64,000 bases of DNA from Comamonas avium (GCF_014836675.1 NZ_JACSQK010000002.1:310001-374000); one strand, 5' to 3'. Shown: positions 34,044 through 43,108, counted from the stretch's first letter. Made by a program: numbers and translations. Notes: generated from the sequence alone by a model not told the origin.

Positions 34044-34740
34044 GTCAATCAATAACGCGCAACAAGACCAAAACAATCGTCTGGCGCAAGAGTTTGTGCA
34101 GTTTGCCGTAGACGCAGGGGTGCTGCGTTTTGGCGAATTCAAGACCAAGGCTGGGCGTATGAGCCCTTATTTCTTTAACGCTGGCTTGTTCGATGACGGA
34201 GCCAAGATGGCCCGCTTGGCGGAATTTTATGCAAAAGCCATTGTGGCCAGCGGCATGGAGTTCGATATGGTCTTTGGGCCTGCCTACAAAGGTATTCCGC
34301 TGGCTGCGACTGTGGCAGTCGAGCTGGCCCGCCTGGGTAGAAACGTTCCCTTTGCATACAACCGCAAAGAAGCCAAGGACCATGGGGAGGGCGGCACTTT
34401 GGTGGGGGCTCCCATTCAAGGCCGTGTGCTCATCATCGACGATGTGATGAGTGCAGGCACGGCGGCGCGCGAGTCTATTGCCTTGATCAAGGCTGCGGGG
34501 GCTACGCCACACGCCGTGGCAATTGCACTAGACCGCCAAGAGAAAGCCACAGAGAATGGCAAAGACGTTGATCACAGCGCAGTGCAATATGTGCGTAACC
34601 AACTGGGCCTGCAAGTTTGCAACATTGCTAATTTGGCAGATTTGCTGGCGTATTTGGGATCGCGGGGGGGTGAAGGCGAGATGGAGCAGCACCACAAAAG
34701 TGTGCTGGCATACCGCCAACGCTATGGAGTGAACGACTAA
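34042..34740 (+). CDS. pyrE: Orotate phosphoribosyltransferase
   Basis: Pyrimidine biosynthesis enzyme (232 aa) converting orotate plus PRPP to OMP. Seen: FKTKAGRMSPYFFNAGLF, FGPAYKGIPLAATVAVEL, NRKEAKDHGEGG and the PRPP-binding VLIIDDVMSAGTA. RBS GGGAAG 8 bases before ATG 34042; the codon overlaps the divergent exonuclease start. Its upstream signals therefore lie inside the exonuclease gene. Confidence 0.95.
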   Translation: MSINNAQQDQNNRLAQEFVQFAVDAGVLRFGEFKTKAGRMSPYFFNAGLFDDGAKMARLAEFYAKAIVASGMEFDMVFGPAYKGIPLAATVAVELARLGRNVPFAYNRKEAKDHGEGGTLVGAPIQGRVLIIDDVMSAGTAARESIALIKAAGATPHAVAIALDRQEKATENGKDVDHSAVQYVRNQLGLQVCNIANLADLLAYLGSRGGEGEMEQHHKSVLAYRQRYGVND

Positions 34741-34753
34741 AAAATATTACGGC

Positions 34754-35416
34754 ATGCGGTTGGCATCACACATTAGGTCTTTTGTCCTTTGCAAGATTGC
34801 GCTGGCCGTATTGGCGATCTCGCAGCCGTCATATGCCGCTGGCATCTACACGTGTGTGGATGCCTCGGGGCTGCGCATCACCGCGGACCGTCCGATTGCC
34901 CAGTGTGCTGACCGTGAGCAGCGTGTCCTGGGGCCCACAGGCATTGAGCGCAGTCGTGTCGGCCCGGCAATGTCCGAAGTAGAAATGTCGCAGCGCTTGG
35001 AGCAGCGGCGCAATGAGCTGCAGATGCAGCAGCGCGTGCAAGAGCAGCGCCGTCGCGATGCCGTGTTGCTCACCCGCTATCCGCGTCGTGAAAGTCATGA
35101 TGTTGCGCGGCGTGATGCCCTGATACAAGTGCAAGAACAAAAGGTTCTGGCTCAGGCTCGAATGCAAGAGTTGGTGCAGGAAAAGCGAAAACTCCAGCAA
35201 GAGCTGGAGTTTTACGGCAACGATCACTCCAAGCTGCCTGCGCGTCTGCGTATTGCCGTGCAGGATGTAGAGGACGCTCAGCAGGAGCAGCGCGCACTGA
35301 TGGATGAACAAAACGGACAAGTGCAGCGTGTTCACAAGCGCTTTGATGCAGAGCTGTTGCGACTGCAGCCTTTGTGGCAATCGCAGGAACCCGCATCTTC
35401 TGCCGCATCTCAGTAG
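34754..35416 (+). CDS. DUF4124-type secreted coiled-coil protein
   Basis: Exported protein (220 aa). Signal peptide ends near SYA (about residue 28). A DUF4124 segment follows (GIYTCVDASGLRITADRPI), then a Gln/Glu/Arg-rich coiled coil from about residue 75 to the end (QRLEQRRNELQMQQRVQEQ, LVQEKRKLQQELEFYG). It starts 13 bases after pyrE, so it is probably in the same transcript. Envelope role unknown; DUF4124 proteins are common in beta- and gammaproteobacteria. Confidence 0.85.
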   Translation: MRLASHIRSFVLCKIALAVLAISQPSYAAGIYTCVDASGLRITADRPIAQCADREQRVLGPTGIERSRVGPAMSEVEMSQRLEQRRNELQMQQRVQEQRRRDAVLLTRYPRRESHDVARRDALIQVQEQKVLAQARMQELVQEKRKLQQELEFYGNDHSKLPARLRIAVQDVEDAQQEQRALMDEQNGQVQRVHKRFDAELLRLQPLWQSQEPASSAASQ

Positions 35417-35422
35417 CCCCAA

Positions 35423-35462
35423 TTGCGCCAGCAGGCGCAAAAAGCACGTACTGTGACGTGCT
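35423..35462. other. Two tandem hairpins between convergent genes
   Basis: TTGCGCC-AGCA-GGCGCAA (35423-35440) and AGCACGT-N6-ACGTGCT (35443-35462). No T tract follows directly, so they may act as transcript 3'-end structures rather than classic terminators. Confidence 0.4.
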
Positions 35463-35485
35463 GAGAAATCAGGTTTTTCGGATTG

Positions 35486-35719
35486 CTACAGTGCTTGCCA
35501 TACCGTATCTCCCCCTGCACTAGAGGGTTGCGGTGCGATACCTAGTAACGCTGCATGGCGATGCAAAAGTCCATCAAAGTGCTGGACGTCGCTGTCACTC
35601 ACGCTGTTTTCACCCCGGTGATAGTCCGTTGCGACTTGTGAGGTCGTAAAGCTCATTGCTCCAAACTGCTGAACTGCATTGCGCAGTTTGTCGAGATTGA
35701 CGGTGGCCTGTGTGGTCAT
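35486..35719 (-). CDS. Small hypothetical protein
   Basis: 77-residue soluble protein, predicted mostly helical, starting MTTQATVNLDKLRNAVQQFG. Strong RBS GAGGAG 5 bases before ATG 35719. No signal peptide or TM segment. I do not recognise the family. It is divergent from the diguanylate cyclase gene across 395 bases. Confidence 0.65.
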   Translation of the reverse strand: MTTQATVNLDKLRNAVQQFGAMSFTTSQVATDYHRGENSVSDSDVQHFDGLLHRHAALLGIAPQPSSAGGDTVWQAL

Positions 35720-36114
35720 GGCAGCTCCTCAAAAGATGGATACAAAGCGTACGCCGTGAATGTGGCACGGCTTGCGATGCTTCACAAGGGTGCAGACGAC
35801 AGCATTTGGGTGGTATTTCTTGCCATCGTGCCTTCACTCAATGCACGGTCATGCGGCAAGCCAGCCATCTGGGTGACGTGGATATCTACAGACAGTTACT
35901 GTGCTCAATTGCTGATGGTCTGTTGAGTGAACCATTGCCACAGCTCAGAAATTTACGGAATCGATTGTCAGAACTTGTCCGAAATGCAGTGTTTGCGCTT
36001 TTGTCTGGCGTTGGTTTTCGCCGTGCAGGTGTAGGCTGGTGTAACAGCGGTATTGAAATACAAATATGCCTGTCTGGGTGCAATGGTCGTGCCCGTATTT
36101 TTCTCCAGAGTCTG
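35720..36114. other. 395-base gap before the diguanylate cyclase gene
   Basis: The plus frame is open from 35710 into the cyclase gene, but the translated sequence (Cys/Arg-rich, no membrane or sensor pattern) is not protein-like. I see no tRNA, terminator or recognisable riboswitch; it probably holds the promoter and leader of the cyclase gene and the promoter of the small minus-strand gene. Confidence 0.5.
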
Positions 36115-37257
36115 ATGGCCCCTATCTATTTGCCTTTTGCAGCGTCCATCTTGCTGGCGCTGATGGCTGCCATAAGCGGCATCGTCTGGCATTACCACCG
36201 CAAGCACCTTAACTTGCTCTGTTTAGCTGGTGGCTTGCTGCTGGCCGGATGTGCCCAAGCTGTCTATGCGCTGTGGGGAGCACAGGCGGGCTGGGGGGAG
36301 CATGTGCACATGGGCTTACTCAGTGGCGCAGCGGCTGTGGCTGTGGCGCAGTCTGTCGCCATGCGCTTTGGGCGGCGTGTGCAAGTGATCTGGGTCGCTG
36401 CGGGCGCAGGGGTAATGGCGGTGGGTGCGTGGTACTTCATGCTGATCAGCCCTTCTGCACACGGCCACTGGGTTGTGGCTGCACTGGGGCTGGCATTGAT
36501 CCTAGGTCATGTTCTGCCTGTGACGTGGAGTTTGGCTTCGCGCCACCGAATGGAGCGCATGCTGCTGCTGGTTTACACCGCCATCAGCGCGCTGGTGCTG
36601 TGCAGTCCGTGGCTGAATGCCGAGGCCATATCTAGCCAGGTTGCTGCGTGGATGTGGAGTCTCCTTATTCCTCTGAGTGGGGGCTTGCTGGTGGCCGCAA
36701 TGGTGGGCTGCACGCTGACTGATGGCCTGCCCGTGCTGTGCACAGGCCTTGACCGTGATGCGTTGACGGGCCTGCTCAGCCGCCGCGCATTTGATGCCGT
36801 GTGCGGCAGCCACCCCGCGACACAGCAAATCAGTGTGCTGGTTCTGTGCGATCTGGATAATTTCCAGCGCATCAACAACCAGTTTGGCACTACCGTTGGC
36901 AACGAGGTGTTGCGCAGCTTTGCCCAGTTGCTGCAGTCCAGCGTTCGCGAAGGCGATCATGTGGCGCGCATCGGCGGTGAAGAGTTTGGAATGGCTTTGC
37001 GTGACATCGACATGGACAACGCTCAGGCACTGATACAGCGCATTACCCACAGCATGCGTCAGCAAAGCTGGGGCGGCACGGTTGCGAATGGGGAGCAACT
37101 GACAGCGAGCTTTGGGCTGGCCATGGTCAGAGAGAACGATTCTTTGCAACAGGGTTTGCATCGTGCGGATGTCTTGCTGTGCCAGGCCAAGGATGCGGGC
37201 AGTAACCGCGTGGGTGTGGAGGCAGTCGCGGCAGGCTCTGCACCCAGTTTTGGATAG
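36115..37257 (+). CDS. Membrane diguanylate cyclase (GGDEF domain)
   Basis: Inner-membrane enzyme (380 aa) making cyclic-di-GMP. ATG 36115 starts a clear membrane domain of about seven hydrophobic segments (residues about 1-205). The GGDEF domain follows: DRDALTGLLSRRAF, LCDLDNFQRINNQFG, the active-site GGEEF at residues 287-291, and an RxxD inhibitory site (REGD) five residues before it, so catalysis and product inhibition are both expected. No EAL domain. The sensor input is unknown. A terminator follows; a chemoreceptor gene is next. Confidence 0.9.
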   Translation: MAPIYLPFAASILLALMAAISGIVWHYHRKHLNLLCLAGGLLLAGCAQAVYALWGAQAGWGEHVHMGLLSGAAAVAVAQSVAMRFGRRVQVIWVAAGAGVMAVGAWYFMLISPSAHGHWVVAALGLALILGHVLPVTWSLASRHRMERMLLLVYTAISALVLCSPWLNAEAISSQVAAWMWSLLIPLSGGLLVAAMVGCTLTDGLPVLCTGLDRDALTGLLSRRAFDAVCGSHPATQQISVLVLCDLDNFQRINNQFGTTVGNEVLRSFAQLLQSSVREGDHVARIGGEEFGMALRDIDMDNAQALIQRITHSMRQQSWGGTVANGEQLTASFGLAMVRENDSLQQGLHRADVLLCQAKDAGSNRVGVEAVAAGSAPSFG

Positions 37258-37304
37258 CGTTCGAAGCCATATAGATAAACGATTGAAGCCAGTTTTCACT
37301 CCTT

Positions 37305-37334
37305 AAGGCATTGCATACATGCGATGCCTTTTTT
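37305..37334 (+). terminator. Rho-independent terminator of the diguanylate cyclase gene
   Basis: AAGGCATTGCA (37305-37315) with TGCGATGCCTT (37320-37330), loop TACA, one G-T pair, followed by TTTT. Confidence 0.82.
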
Positions 37335-37711
37335 GTTGGTGCTGCTTTCCCTGGGTTACCGCGCACAGTGGCGCGCAGCGTGTGCTTTGGGGCATCGCTA
37401 TGTGCGTCGCCGCACCAAAAAAGGGCAGATGGCCGGTGTTAGGACTGGCGCTCATGCAATCAAGCAAATCGCAAGGCGGGCATTCCAGCGGGCATGCAAA
37501 CACTGCCTGTATATAAAGCAACATTTGGTTACCGCTTGATTTTCATCAATTCGGCAAGGGCAGAGGATCGCTACGCTCCAGCCATGATCCATCAAGCTAG
37601 CGCTTGATCCGCATGCATCCGCACAGATGCATGCGCTGGGAATGCCGCAGCGCGGTATCCACACTTGTGCAAAAGCAACAGCGGCCCAAAAGCCGTGAAG
37701 GAGATGCCCCG
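37335..37711. other. 377-base leader region of the chemoreceptor gene
   Basis: No convincing gene (a 65-codon plus-strand frame at 37319-37516 overlaps the terminator). It holds two hairpins near its end, described separately, and presumably the chemoreceptor promoter. I could not identify a good sigma28 promoter. Confidence 0.5.
37591..37634. repeat. Two adjacent inverted repeats in the chemoreceptor leader
   Basis: ATCAAGC-TAGC-GCTTGAT (37591-37608) followed by GCATGCATC and its complement GATGCATGC (37611-37619 and 37626-37634). The first resembles the core of the interspersed repeats (AGCGCTTGAT-like). Both end about 78 bases before the start codon. Confidence 0.5.
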
Positions 37712-39871
37712 ATGCATATCGGTCAACGTTTTTGGCGCAACCAGGGTTTGGGTGCCAAGCTGGCAATTACCAATTTTGTCTGGGTGGCTGCCATTTTGGG
37801 CCTGCTGGTTTTAGGCATCGCGTGGGGCGTTAGTCAGTCGCTGCAATCCAAAATGCAAAGTGAAATGCAGCAAGGCATTCAAATGCTGCACCGCTTTATC
37901 GAGTCCAGTGACAAAGACCTGCGCCAGCGTACGCAGTTCTTAGCCAACAGCCTGGCAGACAGCCTGAAGGGGCAGCTCAGTCTGGACAGCAGCGGCACTG
38001 AGCCTTTGCTCAGCCTGGATGGTGAGTTGCTCAACGGCAATGACGTCCGCATTCAGACCTTCACACGCAGCACTGGGGCTGTGGCCACTGTGTTTGCGGC
38101 ACAGGGCAGCGCAGACTTTCTGCGCATTGCTACCACGCTGAAAAGTGATCAGGGCGAAACTGCAGTAGGCACCCTGCTGGATCGAACCCACCCAGCCTAC
38201 ACAGCCATTCAGGCCGGTGAAAGCTACATGGGGCTGGCTAATCTGTTTGGCCGCCAGTACATGACGCACTACCGACCACTGAAAGATGCAGGTGGAAAAA
38301 CCGTGGGCATCGTCTTTGTGGGTCAGGATTTTTCAGAACTGCTGGATAACCTCAAAGCCTCTATCCGGGCTTTGAAGGTAGGTCAGAGCGGTTACTACTT
38401 CGTGCTTCGCGCAGACAACGGCCCGCAGCGCGGTCAGCTGGTGGTGCATCCTGCACAAGAAGGCGGCAACATCTTGGAGTCCAAGGACAGCAATGGTCAC
38501 TTGTTCATCCGAGAAATGCTGGATCTAAAGCAGGGTGCTATCCGCTATCCCTGGATCAACCCGGGAGAAAGCGCTGCCCGCGACAAGCTGGCCGTATTTG
38601 GCCACTATGCCCCGTGGAACTGGGTGTTTGCCTCCAGCGCATACACCGATGAATTTACGGCTGAAACGCAGTCCCTCATTGTCAAGTTCGCGGCCATGGG
38701 GCTGGGCGCTGTGCTGGTGTTGGCTGCTGTGTGGTTCTGGCTAATTCGCCGCATGATCGTGCGTCCACTCAATGAAGCCAGCCGCATGGCTGATGCCATT
38801 GCTGAAGGCGACCTCACCGTGCAAATACACAGTGACCGCAAAGACGAGATTGGCCATCTGCTGGAAGCCATGAACAACACCAGTGCAGGTCTGACCCGCG
38901 TGGTGCGCTCCGTCAATGAGCAAGCCCACAGCGTGGCGCTTGCCAGTGCAGAAATTGCACAGGCCAATCAAGACCTGGCCACACGCACCGAAAGCGAAGC
39001 CAGCGCGCTGGAAGAAACTGCAGCGGCCATGGAAGAGCTAGGTTCGACCGTGGCGCACAACGCCGACCATGCCCAGTCTGCAGACCATCGCACACGCGAA
39101 GCCCAGCGCGTGGTCACCGAAGGGGGTGAGGCTGTGCGCAAAGTCGTGCACACCATGCAGGGCATTGATGCCAGCAGCAAGAAGATCGCCGACATCATCG
39201 GTGTCATTGATGGCATTGCCTTTCAGACCAATATCCTGGCATTGAATGCAGCGGTCGAAGCCGCACGTGCTGGAGAGCATGGCCGAGGCTTTGCCGTGGT
39301 GGCCAGTGAGGTGCGTGCATTGGCTGGCCGCAGCGCTGATGCTGCCAAGGAGATCAAGCAGCTCATCAGCCACAGCGTGGCTGAAATCCACGAAGGCAAC
39401 ATCCAGGCCGCCCACGCGGGTGAAACCATGGAGCAAGCCATCACGGAAATTCAGAAGGTCACCCAGCTCATCACCGATATCAGCCATGCCAGCGGCGAAC
39501 AAAGCAACGGTGTGGCACAGGTGGCAGAAGCTGTGACTCATATGGACCAGACCACACAGAAAAACGCTGCCCTTGTAGAGGAAATGGCGGGCTCTACCGA
39601 AGGTCTGCGCAAGCAAGCTGATGAACTGGTGCATGCCGTCTCCATCTTCCGTCTGCAAGGCGGCAGCGTGAACCCATTGCGCAGCCCTGTGCTGGCCACT
39701 CGAGCAGCAGCCAGCGCACCCTCAAAACCGGCGGTCGCTGCGAGCAAGCCTGGCATGCCCAAGGCACCTGCCTTGGCTCCGAGTAGTACAGCATCTGCTG
39801 TGGTGCAACCTGCGAGCAAGCCAAAGGTGGCCGCTACGACGGGCGCAGAGGACGACTGGGAAACGTTCTAA
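37712..39871 (+). CDS. Methyl-accepting chemotaxis protein with periplasmic Cache-type sensor
   Basis: Chemoreceptor (719 aa). ATG 37712 has GAAGGAG upstream. TM1 about residues 14-36; periplasmic sensor about 40-325 with VGQSGYYFVLRADNG and HYAPWNWVFASSAY, typical of single Cache domains; TM2 about 326-346; HAMP; then the kinase-control hairpin tip GIAFQTNILALNAAVEAARAG. The C-terminus is DDWETF, a CheR/CheB-docking xWxxF pentapeptide like that of E. coli Tar/Tsr, so it is probably a high-abundance receptor. Residues about 650-710 are a flexible Ala/Pro/Lys linker. Ligand unknown. Confidence 0.93.
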   Translation: MHIGQRFWRNQGLGAKLAITNFVWVAAILGLLVLGIAWGVSQSLQSKMQSEMQQGIQMLHRFIESSDKDLRQRTQFLANSLADSLKGQLSLDSSGTEPLLSLDGELLNGNDVRIQTFTRSTGAVATVFAAQGSADFLRIATTLKSDQGETAVGTLLDRTHPAYTAIQAGESYMGLANLFGRQYMTHYRPLKDAGGKTVGIVFVGQDFSELLDNLKASIRALKVGQSGYYFVLRADNGPQRGQLVVHPAQEGGNILESKDSNGHLFIREMLDLKQGAIRYPWINPGESAARDKLAVFGHYAPWNWVFASSAYTDEFTAETQSLIVKFAAMGLGAVLVLAAVWFWLIRRMIVRPLNEASRMADAIAEGDLTVQIHSDRKDEIGHLLEAMNNTSAGLTRVVRSVNEQAHSVALASAEIAQANQDLATRTESEASALEETAAAMEELGSTVAHNADHAQSADHRTREAQRVVTEGGEAVRKVVHTMQGIDASSKKIADIIGVIDGIAFQTNILALNAAVEAARAGEHGRGFAVVASEVRALAGRSADAAKEIKQLISHSVAEIHEGNIQAAHAGETMEQAITEIQKVTQLITDISHASGEQSNGVAQVAEAVTHMDQTTQKNAALVEEMAGSTEGLRKQADELVHAVSIFRLQGGSVNPLRSPVLATRAAASAPSKPAVAASKPGMPKAPALAPSSTASAVVQPASKPKVAATTGAEDDWETF

Positions 39872-40379
39872 GACTTGCGGAAATCACCTTGAACGCGCGT
39901 CGTTGCCTGGCCCTGGCACACGCCGGTACTGCCTGCAGCTTCGCGCCCCGTCGTCACCGAAAATCTTGAAATTTGCAGGGGCGTGCCAGCCGCTCTGAGG
40001 TGGCTGCAGCGTTCGGCGCCAATGCGGTGCCTTCGCAGGGTGATCAGGCAATGCCTTGTGCGTGGTTCACGCGCAGGGTACTGTTTTTGGAAAAAGCACC
40101 TGTGGTGGTGATGGATAAGGCGTTGATTGCTCTTGTTTCTGAGTTATCAGGCGCAAACACGCAAGTACGTAATCCGTCCATCGGGTGTCGCTGTGCTGCG
40201 TGCGCAAGCACTGTCTGCAGGCGTATCAGGCTGGGCTGCCCCTGTAGCCTTTCAGCGGGCATCTTCTTGTGTCCAAGGCCAATGCACGGACGCAGCTACA
40301 CCATACGCGGAGCACCTACCCGGCGTAGCACTACCCAGAATCCGCTGTAATGGCGACATCACATAACGGGAGCCCTGTC
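39872..40379. other. 508-base intergenic region before serA
   Basis: Open frames here (e.g. 39973-40350 +) are Cys/Arg-rich and lack family features. I see no RNA gene or clear terminator. An AACGGGAG sequence at its end is the serA RBS. Confidence 0.5.
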
Positions 40380-41612
40380 ATGACAAGCAAGACGTCGCTG
40401 GACAAGTCGAAAATCAAATTCCTGCTGCTGGAAGGTATCCACCCCAGTGCACTGCAAGTGCTGCAGCGTGCGGGCTACACGAATGTGGAGACGGTATCTG
40501 GCGCTTTGGATGCCGAAGCGTTGCAGCAAAAGATTGCCGATGTCCACTTTGTGGGCATCCGCTCGCGCACCCAGCTGACTGAAGCTATTTTTCAGGCCGC
40601 ACCTAAGCTGGTCGGCGTGGGGTGCTTTTGCATCGGTACCAATCAGGTTGACCTGAATGCGGCACGTGAGCGCGGCGTGGTGGTGTTCAACGCACCATAC
40701 TCCAACACCCGCTCCGTGGCCGAGCTGGTGCTGGGCGAAGCTATCTTGCTGCTGCGTGGCATTCCAGCCAAAAATGCGGCAGCACACCGTGGTGGGTGGC
40801 TCAAAACGGCTGACAACGCCTTTGAAATTCGCGGCAAAACGCTGGGCATTGTGGGCTATGGCTCCATCGGCACCCAGCTGTCGGTGCTGGCGGAATCTTT
40901 GGGCATGCAGGTGGTGTTCCATGACGTGGTCACCAAGCTGCCGCTGGGCAATGCCCGTCAGGCCGCATCACTGCAAGAGCTGCTGTCTGTCAGCGATATT
41001 GTCAGTCTGCATGTGCCAGAGCTGCCGTCCACCCACGGCATGGTGGGCGCGGCACAGATTGCGGCCATGAAGCAGGGCAGCATTTTGATCAATGCATCGC
41101 GCGGCACCGTGGTTGATATTGACGCCTTGGCCAGCGCGCTGACAGCAGGCCAGCTGCTGGGGGCTGCCATCGACGTTTTCCCCGTAGAGCCCAAGAGCAA
41201 CAAGGACGAGTTTCAGTCGGTGCTGCGCGGCATGGACAACGTCATCCTCACACCACACATTGGCGGCTCGACCATGGAGGCGCAGGCCAACATCGGCTTG
41301 GAAGTGGCTGAAAAACTGGTCAAGTACAGCGACAACGGCACCACCACATCGGCGGTGAATTTTCCGGAAGTGGCGCTGCCTGAGCACCCCGGTCACAACC
41401 GTATCCTGCACGTACACCAGAATCGCCCGGGCGTGCTGATGGCCATCAACCAGGTGTTTGCCGACAACGGTATCAACGTGGCCGGGCAATACCTGCGTAC
41501 CGACGAAAAAGTTGGCTATGTGGTGATTGATGTGGACACCCAGTCCTCGGCACTGGCACTGGAAAAGCTGTCTCAGATCGCTGGGACCATCCGCTGCCGC
41601 GTGCTGTTCTAA
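40380..41612 (+). CDS. serA: D-3-phosphoglycerate dehydrogenase
   Basis: First enzyme of serine synthesis (410 aa). ATG 40380 with GGGAG upstream; an in-frame start at 40350 adds 10 residues. Seen: VGIRSRTQLT, GCFCIGTNQVDLNAA, NAD-binding GKTLGIVGYGSIGTQLSVLAE, NASRGTVVDIDALA, TPHIGGSTMEAQ (catalytic His) and a C-terminal ACT domain (residues about 335-410) ending IRCRVLF, as in the serine-inhibited E. coli-type enzyme. Monocistronic. Confidence 0.95.
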   Translation: MTSKTSLDKSKIKFLLLEGIHPSALQVLQRAGYTNVETVSGALDAEALQQKIADVHFVGIRSRTQLTEAIFQAAPKLVGVGCFCIGTNQVDLNAARERGVVVFNAPYSNTRSVAELVLGEAILLLRGIPAKNAAAHRGGWLKTADNAFEIRGKTLGIVGYGSIGTQLSVLAESLGMQVVFHDVVTKLPLGNARQAASLQELLSVSDIVSLHVPELPSTHGMVGAAQIAAMKQGSILINASRGTVVDIDALASALTAGQLLGAAIDVFPVEPKSNKDEFQSVLRGMDNVILTPHIGGSTMEAQANIGLEVAEKLVKYSDNGTTTSAVNFPEVALPEHPGHNRILHVHQNRPGVLMAINQVFADNGINVAGQYLRTDEKVGYVVIDVDTQSSALALEKLSQIAGTIRCRVLF

Positions 41613-41631
41613 GCGCATCAACTGATGCTCA

Positions 41632-41662
41632 CCCCCAGCACCCGAGGTGGTGGGGGGCTTTA
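41632..41662 (+). terminator. Probable serA terminator
   Basis: 11-bp stem with one mismatch (41632-41642 with 41646-41656), loop CGA, then GCTTTA. The T tract is short. Confidence 0.5.
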
Positions 41663-41698
41663 CAGATCGTCAGAGCCAGGTTGCAGTGCCTGGCTAAT

Positions 41699-42229
41699 TT
41701 ATGCCCTGGCAGTGGTGGGTGCCTGGGCGTGGGCTTCAAAGTACAGCAGATCAAACCATTGGCGGTGCAGCTCCAGGCTGGAGCGGGAGTGGCCAAACTG
41801 GTGAAAACCATTTTTCACCAGTACGCGGATAGACGCTGGATTCTCGGGGCGTGCCGTGGCTTCCAGCCGTTTAAGGCCGTGGATGTGAAAAGCCTTTTGC
41901 ATCACTGCCTGCACAGCGTCGCTGGCCAGCCCTTGGCCGCTGTGCGTAGGTGCAATGCGGTAACCCAGACTGGCACTTTGAAAATGTGCGCGCCGCACTT
42001 GTGTGAGATTGATGCGACCGGCCAGTTCACCGCCTAGCCAGATCAGGTAGTGAAACGCCTGATCTGCTGCTTGCTGCAGCAGCGCGGTCTGCAGGGCCTG
42101 ATCAAAGCCCTCGGGCGTGTAAAACGTTTCAGGGCGGGCGTTGATCCAGCTTTCAAAGTACTGACGGTGGGTGGTCTCAAAGACCCAGAGAGCCTGGGCA
42201 TCTTGTTCGCGGAGAAGGGTCAGTTCCAC
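41699..42229 (-). CDS. GNAT-family N-acetyltransferase (RimJ/RimL type)
   Basis: Acetyl-CoA-dependent acetyltransferase (176 aa). The start is GTG 42229 with GGAGG 6 bases upstream. Seen: GGELAGRINLTQV, LGYRIAPTHSGQGLASDAVQAV (acetyl-CoA binding R/Q-x-x-G-x-G/A) and LEATARPENPASIRVLVKNGF, all RimJ/RimL-like. The substrate may be a protein N-terminus or a small molecule. Single gene, convergent with serA. Confidence 0.88.
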   Translation of the reverse strand: MELTLLREQDAQALWVFETTHRQYFESWINARPETFYTPEGFDQALQTALLQQAADQAFHYLIWLGGELAGRINLTQVRRAHFQSASLGYRIAPTHSGQGLASDAVQAVMQKAFHIHGLKRLEATARPENPASIRVLVKNGFHQFGHSRSSLELHRQWFDLLYFEAHAQAPTTARA

Positions 42230-42361
42230 TTATAGCCTCCTGGTGCTGTAAACCTGATTGTGGGCTGAGAGCAAGGGCGCAGCAAGAGGGTGCGAGCAGG
42301 CAGCGAAAGTGACCAGAAAATGCTTGCTGCCTCATCGCATTGCCCGCCGAGATTGCAGGTG

Positions 42362-42401
42362 CACCCAGCGGGCATGCATGGGGCTGACATGCCCGCTGGT
42401 G
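42362..42401. other. Long hairpin downstream of the secreted-protein gene
   Basis: 12-bp perfect stem CCAGCGGGCATG (42365-42376) with CATGCCCGCTGG (42388-42399), extended to CAC/GTG with one bulge. No T tract. The sequence CCAGCGGGCATGC also occurs in the chemoreceptor leader near 37485. Confidence 0.45.
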
Positions 42402-42442
42402 TTCTGTCTCAGGCCAGCATGGCCAGGGGCATTAAAGGGGCT

Positions 42443-43108
42443 TCAAAGCGCTTCAAACATCTGATCCACGGGCTCGCGCGCGAAATCATTGCGCCATGCT
42501 TCGTTCTTGTCTTTAGGCACCATGCTGACCCCGAATGTGCCCTGGTATGTAAAGTTGAGCGGAATGGCATAGCCCGCTTGCAGTTGCTTCAGTCCGCTGA
42601 GGTTGTCTGCAAGAGTGCCCTTGGTGCGTACCAGGCGCTGAATGCCTTCGACCCAGGTTTCAGGCGCTTTGACCAGTGCGCACTCAAACTTCACGTTGGC
42701 GGTCAACACATCCTGGTCCATTGCCGGCTTGTCGGACTCCAGCACCTTGCATTCGGACTTCTGGCGGGCCTGCTGCACGGTAGCCATCAGCGCGGTCAAG
42801 GGGGCGCCCAATGCTTGCTGCTGTTCTGCCGGGAACAGCTTTTGCGCCATCTTGGCGACTTCACCGGGGAACTCCTCGTCGGCCTTTTTCAGGTCTGCAG
42901 CATTGGCATAGTCTGCGCTGCGGCCAGAGCGCAGGCGGTCTGCGCGCAGGTAATCATTCAATTGCTGAATGGCTTGCTCGTCATGGTTCACCAGCGTTTT
43001 GAGGTACAGGTCCACCGCCACAGCTGGTGATGGTGGCTCTGCGGCATGCGATGCCACGGCGAAGGGGATGGCCAGCAAAGCTACGGCGCTTTGTACAAAT
43101 TTATTCAT
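42443..43108 (-). CDS. Secreted protein of unknown function
   Basis: 221-residue exported protein. ATG 43108 gives MNKFVQSAVALLAIPFAVASHAA with signal cleavage after HAA; an upstream in-frame start at 43162 would spoil the signal peptide. The mature protein is helical, with two Cys (SECKVLES and FECALVK) that could pair. I recognise no domain. It has no operon partner; the hairpin at 42362 lies after its stop. Confidence 0.75.
   Translation of the reverse strand: MNKFVQSAVALLAIPFAVASHAAEPPSPAVAVDLYLKTLVNHDEQAIQQLNDYLRADRLRSGRSADYANAADLKKADEEFPGEVAKMAQKLFPAEQQQALGAPLTALMATVQQARQKSECKVLESDKPAMDQDVLTANVKFECALVKAPETWVEGIQRLVRTKGTLADNLSGLKQLQAGYAIPLNFTYQGTFGVSMVPKDKNEAWRNDFAREPVDQMFEAL

Noticed and set aside
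37319-37516. 65-codon plus-strand frame before the chemoreceptor
   Set aside because: Begins inside the terminator hairpin, has no RBS, and translation is Cys/Trp-rich and not protein-like.
39973-40350. 125-codon frame before serA
   Set aside because: Cys/Arg-rich, no RBS or domain.
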